Assembly: GCA_037178975.1 (NCBI GenBank)
Contig: JASJZH010000004.1
Span: 3,782,001-3,846,000, forward strand
Length of the DNA stretch: 64,000 bases
Reading direction: 5' to 3'
DNA from: Oscheius tipulae
Taxonomy: Eukaryota; Nematoda; Chromadorea; Rhabditida; Rhabditidae
Part shown: positions 44,397-57,915 of the stretch, one piece after another
Position numbering within the stretch: position 1 is the stretch's first letter
Layout of the letters: each line of letters opens with the position of its first letter
Translations under genes and position numbers: made by a program
The notes under the pieces: model-generated
Databases searched by the model: none
Told to the model about the DNA's origin: nothing
What the model saw: the letters and a program-made list of their open reading frames with translations, nothing else

Positions 44397-47300
44397 TCAG
44401 AACGAACCTTTTCCGTAAAAGTTTGTGACAGAACTCGTCTCTTGGTTCAAGTCGACTGGTTCGTGTCTTAGAGACGGCGTTCTTTGGATATCGGGAGCCA
44501 TGTTTTGACGAGCAGTCACTCGCGGAACGTTCCGCTGGAGACCTCGAGAAACTGTCGGTGTTGAAACGGGGGAAGATGCGGATGATCCTGAAGGCATTGA
44601 CTTTGAAATGTAAGAATTATCACTGAACCTTTGACTTTGCTAGAAGACACAAGAGAGAACATTTTTTGAACGGCTTGAGGGGACTCGACTCCAAACTTGG
44701 CTCCAATGAACCTGCGTTGGTCAGTCGAGGCTGATCCCGTAGAATGAGAGGATACAGAGGATGGTGTGGGGCTGGCTGCTCTTCGTGGCCGAGTGGCTGA
44801 ACAAGTGTGATTGATAGAAATATGGGAAACTGACTGGATTGTTGAGGTTCTAAGTCGTAACTCAGTCGATCGAGTTCCACTTCCGTCTCTATCGTCTTCA
44901 TATTTTCCAGGTAGGTCTTGACTTTTCGGACCATCAATGCCTGTTCGTAGATCTTTTTCCTCGGCTGACTGTTCTTTCCTCCCTTCCTCATTGTGGCCAC
45001 ATTTCCATTTTCAAACGAGTTCATATGGAGAAGGGCATCATTGACCATTCCACCACTCTTTTCTGCCATACTCGAGATCTCGTACGGTGCACTGCTCAAC
45101 TTGGTTACGGCTCGAACTGATTTGGCGATGAGACGTAGCTTCTCGAAATTGACCAGCTTATCCATGTAGGTGGGATTTCCCTCGTGTGAGAAAGTCAAAT
45201 CCTTCTTAATGACCGGGTATATGGGGATGACTGGCGGCTCCTGAGAGACCTCTGCCAAATGCTGACGGTATTTGGACATGTTCCTCGACGGATCGACCAA
45301 CTGTTGAACATCGTCCAGCATTCTTACGTACTTTCTGAACAAACGTGCTTGAATAATAATATAAACTTAAGTTACCCAGAAACGCGTTCCCAGGTCGAAT
45401 GAAGACGGCGAACAGCTGGTTTGTCCAGACCACTCATGATGGCGAACATAGAGTTGAAGTTTCTCAAGTCGCGACAGTATCGGGCTATTTTGATGAATTT
45501 CTTGACCAATTTGGCTCTCTTCTGCACATTTCTCTCCCGACAGACCTCGGTCGCCACCCACCACATTTGTCTGAAAGCAGTTTTCCCATCCTATAACGAC
45601 TGGTCTCACCTATTGAAAACCCGTTCGAACTCCTCCAGTTTAGGAGATCCGTATCTAAAGACCGTCTTCAAATAGGAAAAAGACTAAAAACCTGGATTTC
45701 AGCTGGAAGAGATTGTCGATGTATTCGGTGGGTTCGATGGACGTGAAAACGGAGAAGTCCTGAAGAGTCAGTTGAGCCGCGACGACTTGGGCATTGAGGA
45801 GAAGAAGCTGTGCTTGAGCTTCTTTCAAAATCTCGGGAGCCAATTCGTCCGGAACAAGAGGCTCCGACTTGTTGATATTCTTCAGATAGTATCTAAATGA
45901 ACCGATGTTCCAGAATTCAAATGGAATTTACCGACTGTTGAGAGAAATACGTTCGGCCAAGTTCTCCAATTGATGTGGCAATCTTTTCTGCTTGATGACA
46001 CCATCTTCAGTGACAGTACACTCGCAAAGTGACCATTCAAGACTTCCTTCGGAAGTCATACTGAATTCTTGGAGGGCCAATTGGACCACATTCTGAGCCG
46101 TGGTCTCTTTGTAAACAGCCAGGTATTTGAAGGTTTGATCATTTCTAAATGTCTTTTGTATAGGACGAAAAGAAATAGATACCGGTAGATCTTGAGAACA
46201 TGCTCTGGACTGTCACTTTTGATTGGATTGTAGTATTGGGAGATTGAGGAGATGTCCGGATTCGAACGACTGGGACGGATCTCGTGCGATGCTGCTCTTA
46301 TCTAAGCAGAATCTTTAGAACTATCTCATCGCTTTCTACCTCATCTGCGAAATCCTCGTCTTTCGTAGATGAAAGAATGGTCAATAGCTTGTCCATCATG
46401 CCAGTCTTCGTCCCATTTTTGGAGAGTTTCTTTAGTGGAATCACAGCAGCAATACTGTTCCTTCCTTGGCTATGATTGGTCTTTTGTTTCTTCGCTTTCA
46501 AAGTATCCGTCTTCTCTTGGAGTTCTTTGAAACCAAGGATGTTGCTCTTGACTGTCAAGTTCACACCAATGGAACCCTGTAAAAGCCTTATGTATTGATA
46601 CATAACAGACCAACCTTGATGATATCCTCTGCTCGAATAAGTGCCATTCCTCGAACCGACTGTCCATTGATCTCTATTATTTCATCCGCTCTTCTCAGTC
46701 CCTTTTTCTCGGCTTCGGATTCGGTTTCGACCAAGCAGACGAATATTCCGGCCGTTTCCTCTTTGCCCCCGACAAGAGTGAATTCCAGTCGAGCGTCTTT
46801 CCCTTTCCGGCTGTACTCTATCTTTCTCATTCGTGCCTTGACCGAGCAAGCAATGTTCAAAAGACTTTGTTGACTATGCATTCCCTCTCTTTCCAAAGCT
46901 GCTTCGAATCTTTCCAGTAGTTTGAACAGACTTTCGTTGGTTTCAAAGTCGTTGTAGTGGTTGTTGACCCAGAGGAGAATCAGTCTGGCCACCTGAAACA
47001 TTGGGAATGAACGAAGTGAGAGGATCTACCTTGTCTCTGTAAAGAGTATCTGCGAAGAGAAGCATCAATTTCTCGAAGATAAGAGTCGGATCTTGGATGA
47101 ATACGCGATAGGTCAGAAGGAAGTCGTCGACGTAATGAGGGTCGAGGTTGTTGTCTCTTTCTTCCACCAAATGTTGAATCAGTCGATCCGCCTAAATCTC
47201 TCTGTAAACAAAAAGTAAGATAGGTAACAACCTTTGCTTTGATGATGACAGCTCCACTTTGGGAACCCAACGATCTCCGTTCGTGTTCAGCAGTCACTTC

Positions 47301-49334
47301 ACCCGTCACGCCGTCTGTGTCTCTCTCGATGTGATCCTGTACTGTCGACATTATCGAACAGAAATCCTTGTGTTCAACCAGAACGAACTCGCAGTCGTCG
47401 ACCAGGGTCTTCATCTCACCGTCTGGAACGGAACCATACTTTTTCGTACTCAAAACTACCATGGTATTGGACGCTGTTTATGGGCTGAGCCCCGAAAGAA
47501 TCTCCCAATTTGTATTCGATTCTGTCTCCATTTGGTTTGACGACTTCGACGAGACCATTGACCAATACGGACCTTTAATTACAGAACTGTTAATAGAACA
47601 AAGTATGTACTGACCATGCATCTAGTTTTTCGTTGTTGTGCATAACAATTGTGCCGGCATCGTTGACCACAGCAAAGACCATTTTCAGACAAAGTTGTCT
47701 TTTGATGGACATTGGCAGAGGCGCGAAGGCGGACATGTGTTGCATAAAGTCCTAACAAGTCTGGTTATCTATTCAATAAACAAAACTTACAAGTAGTACA
47801 GCAAGATCCTCGCTATTTCTCTCCGATGGCTCCTTTTCGAGACATTCTCTCACCGAATCGCGGAGATCCATAAAACTTTCTCTAGACGGGCACGATCCTT
47901 CGTCGTCTTCCTCTTCCGAGTCACCAGCCTCGCCTGTCAACTCTTCTCCTTCCGTCGTTGTCGAAGAGGCAGTACTACGAGCTTTGTTTGAAAATAATAA
48001 ACAGAGAGATTTACCTTCTAACCCGTAGTTTTCGGACAGCCGCACTGGCAACACTTCCCATCGAGTTGCTCTTTTCCCTCCGATGTTTTACTCTGACCAG
48101 AGTATCCTCATCAGCTGTTGACCCATTCAGATAAACCTGTACCTCTCTTGATATACAAACTAGCCACTTCCACCAACCTGACTCTTGAAATTTTCTGTCA
48201 AAGTATCAAATGAGGTAGAGGGAACATCCACTGGGAATTCGACCATGTAACTTCGAGGGAGACCTCTTGGAGGAGGCGCTGGTTTGGTTCTCGGAGGAGG
48301 GATTCTGGGAGGACGAGGTGGTACGGGAGGAGGAGGCATAAGAGTGGCTTCCACATCAACAGAGCGTCTTTGAAGAGACATCTGCTGACTTTCGGAAGGA
48401 TAGTCGATCTGAAGAAGAATAGGTTACGGCGACGCGTAATCTCGTCAGTCGCAAGAGCAATTCAATTGAAGTCTTCCCCTTATTTTTGTGTAAAACTGAC
48501 CCGAATCATTTCAGACTCCTGAAGACAGAGACAGTCATGAGAACGACGACTCTTCACCACGTTCCTCTTCCCAAAACTGAAAAATTTAATTAGCAAATGG
48601 TTAATTACAATGGATGCGAACCTTTCCTTGTCAAAGGAAGAAGGAATAGGGGGAAGTGGTCGAGAGGAAAAGTCTATTTCAGAGACTGGGAGACTGTCAC
48701 AAACCATTCCGACTCGGGTGTCAGAAATACGTGTTACAAAAGGAGGCCGTAATAGGGTAGAGAGGAAGTGAAAAGATCGGCCGCTGGATAGAAAACTAGG
48801 GCGTCACCGCTGCTTGATTGTGTGGCCAACAAATAGCAGATAACTTGCGATAATGGTCCGTCGCCTTTGGATCAAATGCCAAAACAAAGGAAAGAAATCG
48901 TAAAGAGAAGAACCCGAAGATGGACTGGAGACGGGACGAAAAGTCTTGGGTCAACAAGCGACTTCGCAAAGAAAAAATAGACATTGATTGAGCAAAAGAC
49001 AGAAAATCAATCTCACCATCCGTAAGGGAGATAAATATGATCAGCTATGAATACAGAGCCGGATAGTAAAATGTACCAACAGGTTGCTACTTGTCCCTCT
49101 CTGAAAATGGCTTTTTCATTTCTTCTCATTCACCTACCGAAAGAGTATATGATGAGCCGGATGTCGTTCATATCGGGCTAATCGACAGATGGCCTTCAAA
49201 GGGTCATTGTACAAGTTTTGGAACATATCGAGATGTCGAAGCTGCTCATAAATGTTGCGGACATCCTCCGGACTCCTTTGATGGGGCAATTTGATAAGAG
49301 ACTCGTAGAAACGGGCATCATTGATGGGGTCCAT
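44397..49334 (-). CDS. pxf-1: Rap guanine nucleotide exchange factor with PDZ domain (RapGEF2/6-type)
   Basis: Large multi-exon signalling protein that activates Rap GTPases. The N-terminus has a degenerate cyclic-nucleotide-binding module (FYESLIKLPHQRSPEDV, IYEQLRHLDM), proline-rich linkers (PPPPVPPRPPRIPPP) and a second such module (RECLEKEPSERNSEDLAVLL, FMQHMSAFAPLPMSIKRQLC). The REM/RasGEF-N segment reads YVDDFLLTYRVFIQDP, the PDZ domain GIFVCLVETESEAEKKGLRR, the Ras-association-like region KYLAVYKETTAQNVV, and the catalytic CDC25 domain EPTEYIDNLFQLKSR, RNFNSMFAIMSGLDKPAVRR, SRNMSKYRQHL and IPIYPVIKKDLTF. It ends at 44397-44399 with a Ser-rich tail. The first start is uncertain: an in-frame extension reaches an ATTTAG acceptor at about 49378, so an upstream exon is likely. 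Confidence 0.9.
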
Positions 49335-50371
49335 TGACCCATCTGGAGTTCCCTCGATTGATCTTTCTAGTCTCTAAATAGAACTCGGAATGTGTGAAGA
49401 AGAAAAAAGCAGACGGAAAAACACAGGTTGGATAGTGAAAGAGGAGGAAGACAAAGCAAAGAGTCCCGCGCGGGGATGGCTTTCGAGGAGGGAAAGTGTG
49501 CAGAAATGAGGAGCGTGGCGGCTAAACTGGTCAGCGCCGATAATAATCAATATATGGATCAACGGTCACTCTTCTTTAAAAACACATGTCTCTCGAGGGA
49601 ATTGAAAGAGATAACTGTTGTGGCGAGAAAAGAATACTTGAGCAAATAGAGGTCGCCAATCAATATGTCATTTCGGGAAACCATTCAATCTTCAAATTGG
49701 ACTATGCGAAATAAGAAAGATTTGTATCTAACGACAATCAAACTGTTTTCTGCGTGAGTCAGCTACTGGACAATATTTATTCTCAAACAAATCTATTCAA
49801 ACTATTATTCGGAACCGCATTTTTTCGCGATAGTTCTCTTTTGCCTATACTCTTTACTCGAACACAGCACAAAACGCTACTCGTTAGATAAAAATCAGTG
49901 GACAGTTTCTTATTTATAAAAGGGAAAATCACCTTACACAACTTCCTGCGGAAAATATCATTTCGCGCGAGAAAGCTCATACTGACTTTTGAATCCTGGG
50001 TCCTGCCACGATTTCCCTGCGAATCAAGTGGCCATTTCCAACCTCGCTCACCGTTCTTTCAATTCCTAAAAGATTTTCATACTTTTTCAGCAAAAACTTG
50101 ACTTGTTTTGATTATTTTGTCTCCTTTTTACTTTTCTAAAACTAGCTAAATGTAGAAGATTAGATATCGGATGTATTCGTAAGGTTTTGCAAAAAATATG
50201 GCGATATAACGATGACCCGGAGCCTCATTTTTACGCCATTTGAGTTAAAAAATTATATATAGGCACTTCTCCTCAAAACTTCGTTTTATATTCCACTGTT
50301 TTCTTGTCTCCCTTCCGTTGCTAAGATGTTTTCAAGCGTATTTTTACAGAAAACTCGGCTAGGGTCTCAAG
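49335..50371. other. Divergent upstream region between pxf-1 and rack-1
   Basis: AT-rich, no supported exon except a possible upstream pxf-1 exon. A T-rich tract and TTTTTACAG end about 22 nt before the rack-1 start and are probably its leader acceptor. Confidence 0.45.
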
Positions 50372-51493
50372 ATGGGCAGTGGAGAACAGATGCAGCTTAA
50401 GGGTACCCTTGAGGGCCACAAGGGAGCCGTCACCCAAATTGCCACCTTCGCCCGTAATGACAAGTTGATCGTCATCTCTTCTTCTCGTGGTAAGCTTACT
50501 TCCCTCATATTCACCTAACTCTTGTTTAGATAAGTCTGTTTTGGTCTGGGACGTAGACGTCAATGCTCCCGTTGAGAGCGGACCCGTTGGACGCCCTGTC
50601 AAAGCTCTTACCGGACACAGCCACTTCGTCTCTGACGTCGTCATCTCTTCCGATGGACAGTTCGCTCTCTCCGGATCCTGGGACAAATCTCTCCGCCTTT
50701 GGGATTTGGAAACGTAGGTTTTGAACATTAGGCGGGCTCATTGCGGTTTTAGCGGACGATCCACTCGCCAGTTCTGGTCTCACACCAAGGATGTCCTCTC
50801 CGTTGCTTTCTCTGCTGACAACCGTCAGATCGTTTCCGGATCTCGCGACAGATCGATCAAGCTGTGGAACACCCTTGCCCAGTGCAAGTACACCATGCAG
50901 GTTAATTCGTTTTTAGCCTGTCTTACTGAAATGTTCAGGACCATTCCGATTGGGTTTCCACCGTTCGCTTTTCTCCTTCTTCCCGCGACCCAGTCATTGT
51001 GTCCGCCGGTTGGGATAAGGTCGTCAAAGTGTGGAACCTTGGAAACTGCAAGCTGAAGACCAACCATAAGGGACACACCGGATACATTAATACCGTCACT
51101 GTTTCACCTGACGGTTCTCTCTGTGCTTCCGGAGGAAAAGACGGACAGGCCATGCTCTGGGACCTGAACGAGGGCAAGCATCTTTACACCCTCTCTGGAA
51201 ACAACGTCATTAACGCCATGGCTTTCTCCCCTAACAGATACTGGCTCTGCGCCGCTGTTGGACCATCTGTCAAGATCTGGGATTTGGAGGACAAGAGCGA
51301 GCTCGAGGAGCTGAAGCCTGAGATCACCGGAAAGAGCACGTCTGCTCCTCAGTGTACCTCCCTCGCCTGGTCTCAAGACGGACAGACCCTTTTCGCCGGA
51401 TACACTGATAATGTGATCAGGTATGCTTTTTCTTCTTCATAACATCAAATGCTTTTCAGAATGTACCAAGTGGCAATTTCTCGCAATGTGTAA
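50372..51493 (+). CDS. rack-1: Receptor for activated C kinase 1, ribosomal WD40 protein
   Basis: Seven-bladed WD40 protein on the small ribosomal subunit and a scaffold for kinases. The start at 50372 ([20 protein letters not shown]) follows an acceptor about 22 nt upstream. Blades read [104 protein letters not shown] and [12 protein letters not shown]. It ends at 51491-51493 with [10 protein letters not shown]. Six exons with short introns and strong codon bias compared with its neighbours (fits a highly expressed gene). mspn-1 follows after about 150 bp, as I recall for C. elegans K04D7.1 and K04D7.2. Confidence 0.97.
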
Positions 51494-51643
51494 GCTGGCA
51501 AGCGAGTATCTGTATGCCGTCCTCTTCAAAAGTTGTTATTGTTATACGGTACAGATAAAAATTGTTGTATAATCGACTACTGTTCCTATTTGTTCGATCA
51601 TGTTACTTTTTCTCGTTCCCGAACAGCTAATCGTCGGCTATGG

Positions 51644-52935
<1,292 letters not shown>

Positions 52936-53020
52936 GATCTCAATACATATTGTGCGATTCGGGTACAGAAATAGGCTGTCGTTACTTTGTTAGTGAACTG
53001 TTCATAAATAACTTGTTTAT

Positions 53021-54675
53021 TCAAGCCGCCTGGTTGATATCTTGAACTCTTTTCGACCAGTCTGGTTTAGTCCAAGCCGCTGGTTGACTGTCAGCCAAAT
53101 ATATGAATGGCATATTACACACTACCAGCGTTATAGAGAGGTACAGGAAGAGGTTTGACCACTGCTCTATCGTCTCATCCGGGCAGATTATTGACACAAT
53201 AGCTGGAACACCAAGAGTCACCAGGTTGCTGGAAATGAAATTGTTCGATAGAGAGGAGAATGTTACCTGATCATTGAAATTACGGCCATTACAAAAGGGA
53301 CATACTGTTGAGCCACCTAAAAGAATGTTGGTCGTTTTTCAAGAAGGACATACCAATTGGGCACATTTGATGGTTCCCACGATGTTCAGACCACTGAAGA
53401 CGATGGCTGTTGTGTAACAGATATGGGCGAGAAGAGCACTTGAGGCCTATAAATTCGTTCAAATAACAGATGAGGATGAATACCATTGAAAGAAGGAAAT
53501 AACAGACGGCCATGATTCCTTGGGAAACCACGGCGAATATGATGATTCTGCAGCGATCGGAAAGAAACGATGATTTGTCATAGAGAGGACCAGCTATAAA
53601 CTTGACTCCAACTGCTAAAATGTATGGCAAAGAGGTTATAAGTCCGGTTGAGCGGACGTCCACTCCAAGAGCCTGTAAACATTTCGCATATTATCGGAAT
53701 ATATTTTCTTACGCGATTCATGTAGATTGGGCCATAGTAAAGCAATATCAGGAAACCAAAACACATGCCAAGACAGCTAAGAAAGACGCCAAGAATAGAT
53801 GGGGTGAAGATGACAGCGATGTAAGGAACAGCCTGTTTGCCAGGTCTTTCTTTCGGTTTGTTATAGGAAATAGTGGAGAGCTCTTTGGCACTCACATTCC
53901 TAGAACTCTTTGAGGCCCTACTGTATCCTGTACTCACCTGTGTTTGCTCGGACAGTTCTGATAAAAGAAGAAGAATAAGACGAAAAGGCATATAGTGACG
54001 ATCCCTTGTCCATAGTACAGTATCCGCCAGTTTCCTGTCTCGCAAAGGAATCCCGCCAAAGGCATTGTGAAAATAGGAGCCATCTAGAATTTAACCCATT
54101 GTTGATATGAGTAACTGCCTACCTGTACATGGGCAGATAGAAACGCGATATAGGTGCCAGTTGCAGCAACAGAAGACCAAGTAGTAGCGATGGTACCGGT
54201 CGCGGAGAACAAAACTCCGAGAGACAGGCCCTGAAGAGAAGAATTAAGAGACAAAGGAAAAGTAAAACCTGGATAACACGTATTATGAGAATAAAAACAA
54301 AACTACTCTCAGCTGCCCAGGGAAGTAGAAATGTTGCGATGCCGCTGGCCAATCCATAGAATGTTATGGTTTTTCTTCAGAAACTGGTTTAGTCAAAGTC
54401 ACAGAAGGCTACCTGGTCCCAAAATAACGAATCAACGACATCAGTGGAATAGTTCCGAGAATGCTGCCCACGGCAACTGCGGAAAAGAGAGCGTTACGTT
54501 GATTAGAAGAATACAGCCAGTGATCAGAGTCGTTGACAGCCAGGTCGTCCATACAGATGACAGTCATTGAGAGGGACAAAGAGTTGCTCATCATAACAGT
54601 CAGGCATATTGTGGATAATAACAAAACAACAAAGCGAGTTTTGTGGGCGAAAAAGAATCCGCTGTCAGCAGTCAT
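53021..54675 (-). CDS. Major facilitator transporter, SLC17-like, second in the window
   Basis: The start at 54675 (MTADSGFFFAHKTRFVV) is three bases after TTTCAG. Helices: LLLSTICLTVMMSNSLSLSM, ALFSAVAVGSILGTIPLM, then KTITFYGLASGIATFLL, GLSLGVLFSATGTIATTWS, MAPIFTMPLAGFLC, YYGQGIVTICLFVLFFFF, then a loop and FTPSILGVFLSCLGMCFGF, GLITSLPYILAVGVKFI, IIIFAVVSQGIMAVCYFLL, NIVGTIKCAQLVAQQYV and SNLFLYLSITLVVCNMPF. It ends at 53021-53023. The loop after the first helix (DDLAVNDSDHWLYSSNQRN) and the overall plan fit SLC17, and it is distantly like the transporter at 4.2-6.0 kb. The substrate is unknown. It lies about 330 bp downstream of the SID family gene. Confidence 0.85.
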
Positions 54676-55003
54676 GCTCTGAAATGAATACGGTCAAAGT
54701 GAGGGCGAGTTCACTCAGTTCACTGATTTGAATAATCGAACAGACATCGTTATATTACGGTTTAATAATTGCGGTTTGTTCAGTCTATTTTTCCCTACTA
54801 TTGTAGAAGAGACAACTTACGAAGAGCTTTTTTCTTGACTGAACTATAGATGAAGAGTGAAAAGGGAATTCGATTTACGGAAAAGAGTAAACTGTTTTAT
54901 TCTGTCCGTGACTCTTTCCTATAAAGAGTCTGTGAACTTCCATTTGCATAATATGGAAACTGTAGTCTATGTCGAAGTACGAGATCATTGGGAGCAATTC
55001 GGG

Positions 55004-57773
55004 TCAGAATATTGCGAGGTCGTGACGAGGCAGGGTCGACTGAGCATCGTCGATTGTGGAAAGGGCGATGAGAGAAAGAAAGACAGCCTGAGCAGACAGC
55101 AGATGCCAGATATCGTGTCGGTCGAAGAAGGAGAGAAAAGAACAGTCCGAATTTAGATTGCGTGATTGGGCAGGAGTCAGCTGAAACGTCCCCCACTACA
55201 GAGTTCAACACAAAGCTCACTTTCCAGTCACTCTCTTCCCGAAAGAAAAACATTCCTGCCGAAAACCACAACATAACTGAAATGACAGCCGCAACATTAC
55301 TCAACCTGTTGAGTTTTTCCTTTGACCGAATCTAAAAGACTCATTACTACTTCTCATTGATTAGAAAGACCTTTTTGAAGAAATAGTAAATAAGGTAAAG
55401 GATCATGTTCCCGATGCAGATGAAAGTCACGACTTGGTTTGACTGACACAAACCAATGTTGAATACGTGTCCGACCGCAATCAGAAGGTTCAAGACAACT
55501 ACAACCACGGCAAAGAGAGAGCCTTTCAAAGAAAGAATAAGAAGGAGGCATTGCTTGGGATGAAAAGCCAGCTCTTCTGGAACGAGATTTCACGGGAGAA
55601 ACAAAAAACAAACTGAGAATGAAGCCCCGTCCCTTTGATATTTTCATTATAATGATCCCAACTGCCGTCATTTGAATGAGTCCCTGGAACAGTCTAATGA
55701 TGACATGACCGTCGAACATCTAAATAAGGTTATTCATCTTTTCCTAGCCGGAACGCTACCAAAAAGAAGGTGTTTGTAGATAGAGCTGCAGCCAGAAGCA
55801 GCGTTGCTGTCGAAGGAGAAATATACCCTTGTCGATTTCCGTAGATCTTGAGCATGGCCAAAACTGCAGTAGCTTGCATAAAGGGAGTATCTGGACGATT
55901 GTTGACTGAACTGATCAATTTTTACCGAAGGAAAAGGACAGGCGACTTGGACAGATATGGTATATGGAACTGCCGATCCCCTGACATATCAAAGCCCATC
56001 CTAATGCTAGTTCGAGACCGTAGTTGTTGTGAGGTCCTCGACCGTTCTGCTCGAAATGAGATAATGTGTCCTGACCCAAACTCACAGAGTGTTTCTGATG
56101 ACGAATACAGACAAATGTTATGAAGTAAATACCATTTATGATGTAACCTACATTGCTAATCTGAACCACTTGGATTGATAGCCAAAAATACTGACAAGGT
56201 GATTGAATGCAACCCACGGACCCCAGGGTTTGGCACAACCGTAGTTATGGAAGCAGCTGTCTTCCAGACGGTGAGATGGCAGAGACTGAGCGTATTGTTG
56301 TGCACTGAGAATCAGTCCCGGAATCATGTAGAACACGAAATGAAGATCTCCGATTGACCACGGAATTCCTTCTTCGACTGCTAGACGCTCATCCTCAGGT
56401 GGACAAGGAACCGCATCTCCGGAGCTGGGTGCCAAGAAATCATCACACACGTCATGAGACGAGACGACTGCTTGAGTTGGTGCTAGCTCTGTCAATTCCA
56501 TGGAAACTCTGTTTTCATTTTCTTCTTCCGTCTCGAGGACAATCAAAGGAAGAGAGATATTTTCGATTGGAGTCGCACCTCGTCTTGGCAGTTGCCTTAA
56601 TAAATGTATACCTATCACAATAATAAGTTACCCAATGGCGTATCCGATTAGAAGGATAGGGAAGGCCAAAAAGATGCCCATATAAAGACTCATTGGGAGT
56701 AGATAACTCTCGTCCTTTGTGATGTTTATTGTGATCCTGTAGTTTTTTCTCTTGTTCAAATTGCGTGAAGGGGCATTTGGATCACAGAGAGAGTCGTCCG
56801 GCTGGACCAGGACATACAAATGCAACATCTCTCCAAGGTATTCTCGGTCCAAATTGAGATCCAGTCTACCGACAGTATTACTGCTTCCCCAGTCTGACTA
56901 CCTACCTTCTACTGAACGAAATAGCTCGAAATCCAACCTTGTTATCGGAATTCAGTTCTCCGGTCCTGTAGTAGATACTCTCCTGAATGTTCCACTTCAG
57001 TTCAAGTCATAGTGTGAATACCTCTCGGTTGTTCATATACAAAACAGTACATATTTCGTCGTCACTCCTTACCGTCAGTTGAGCTCTTTCAACTCCCGTC
57101 GTTTTCCAAAAATGAGCTTCTGGCCGACCTACTCCGGCCTTCTCATTGGTCTGACTCCAAGTTCCACTTTTGTTCGGTCTTGTAATGCTCTAATTGTTGA
57201 ATAAAGGACAGACTACCTAATAATATACTGTCCTTCCGATAACGTTTTGATAATAAGTGTATAAGTGACTTCCTCAGGCCACCGGGAGTGTACAGATACG
57301 ATCAACGACTTCTCAAAGCTTTTCGTGTCAATACCGAGTCCCACCTGTGAATAACTCTTCCTTTCTTCAGTATTATGTAATGGCAGGAGAAATCGAGAAG
57401 TTTCGAACAGAAGAGTGCCGTTGTTTGTGATCTCAGGCAGATGGAACACAACTGAATCGCGTCCGTTGGATATTGAGAATTGGATGAACGGAGAGGAAGA
57501 ACGTTTGAACTTGGAAGCAGGCAGTATTACCATAACTCGATAAAGATCATTCTACATCGAAGTCAATTCAGAAGTTTGAAGAACAACCTGACTTTCGAAC
57601 CCTAGATTCTTCTTCCACACGTGACTCTCAATATTCGTGATCGTAGCGATATTTTCTTTCTCTGTCAGTTCCTTGACGACCACAGTCAAGTTTGCCTCGG
57701 TGACTCCGCGAGATTCTCTCGTAGAAATTATAGATAAAAGATATCCTAATATAAATATGATTCTCCCATACAT
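55004..57773 (-). CDS. SID-1/CHUP-1 (SIDT) family membrane protein
   Basis: Multi-pass protein of the family that includes the dsRNA channel SID-1 and the cholesterol-linked CHUP-1. The start at 57773 gives a signal peptide (MYGRIIFILGYLLSIIS). A long all-beta extracellular domain follows (NDLYRVMVILPASKF, LYVLVQPDDSLCDPN), then the first helix (PMSLYMGIFLAFPILLIGYA), an acidic cytosolic loop, and conserved blocks FHNYGCAKPWGPWVAFNHLV, GLELALGWALICQGIGSSIY, HICPSRLSFSFDTPFMQATA and SDWKLTPAQSRNLNSDC, then FFDRHDIWHLLSAQAVF. The histidines and aspartates of HxxD..DRHDIWH suggest a metal site, as in related CREST-type enzymes. It ends at 55004-55006 with RHDLAIF. Which paralogue it is cannot be settled. 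It starts about 140 bp after the uba-4 stop, with a TTGTTCAG acceptor. Confidence 0.88.
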
Positions 57774-57915
57774 AATTGTCACCGGTCTGAACAACAAGTT
57801 TCAAAACATGCAACTGTGTCGACAAAATATTCGGAATCTTCCGTTTTCGAAAAAAAATGAGAACTAGCTCAAATACGTTTACCCGTTACAAACAAACTAT
57901 AAAAATTTAGATATT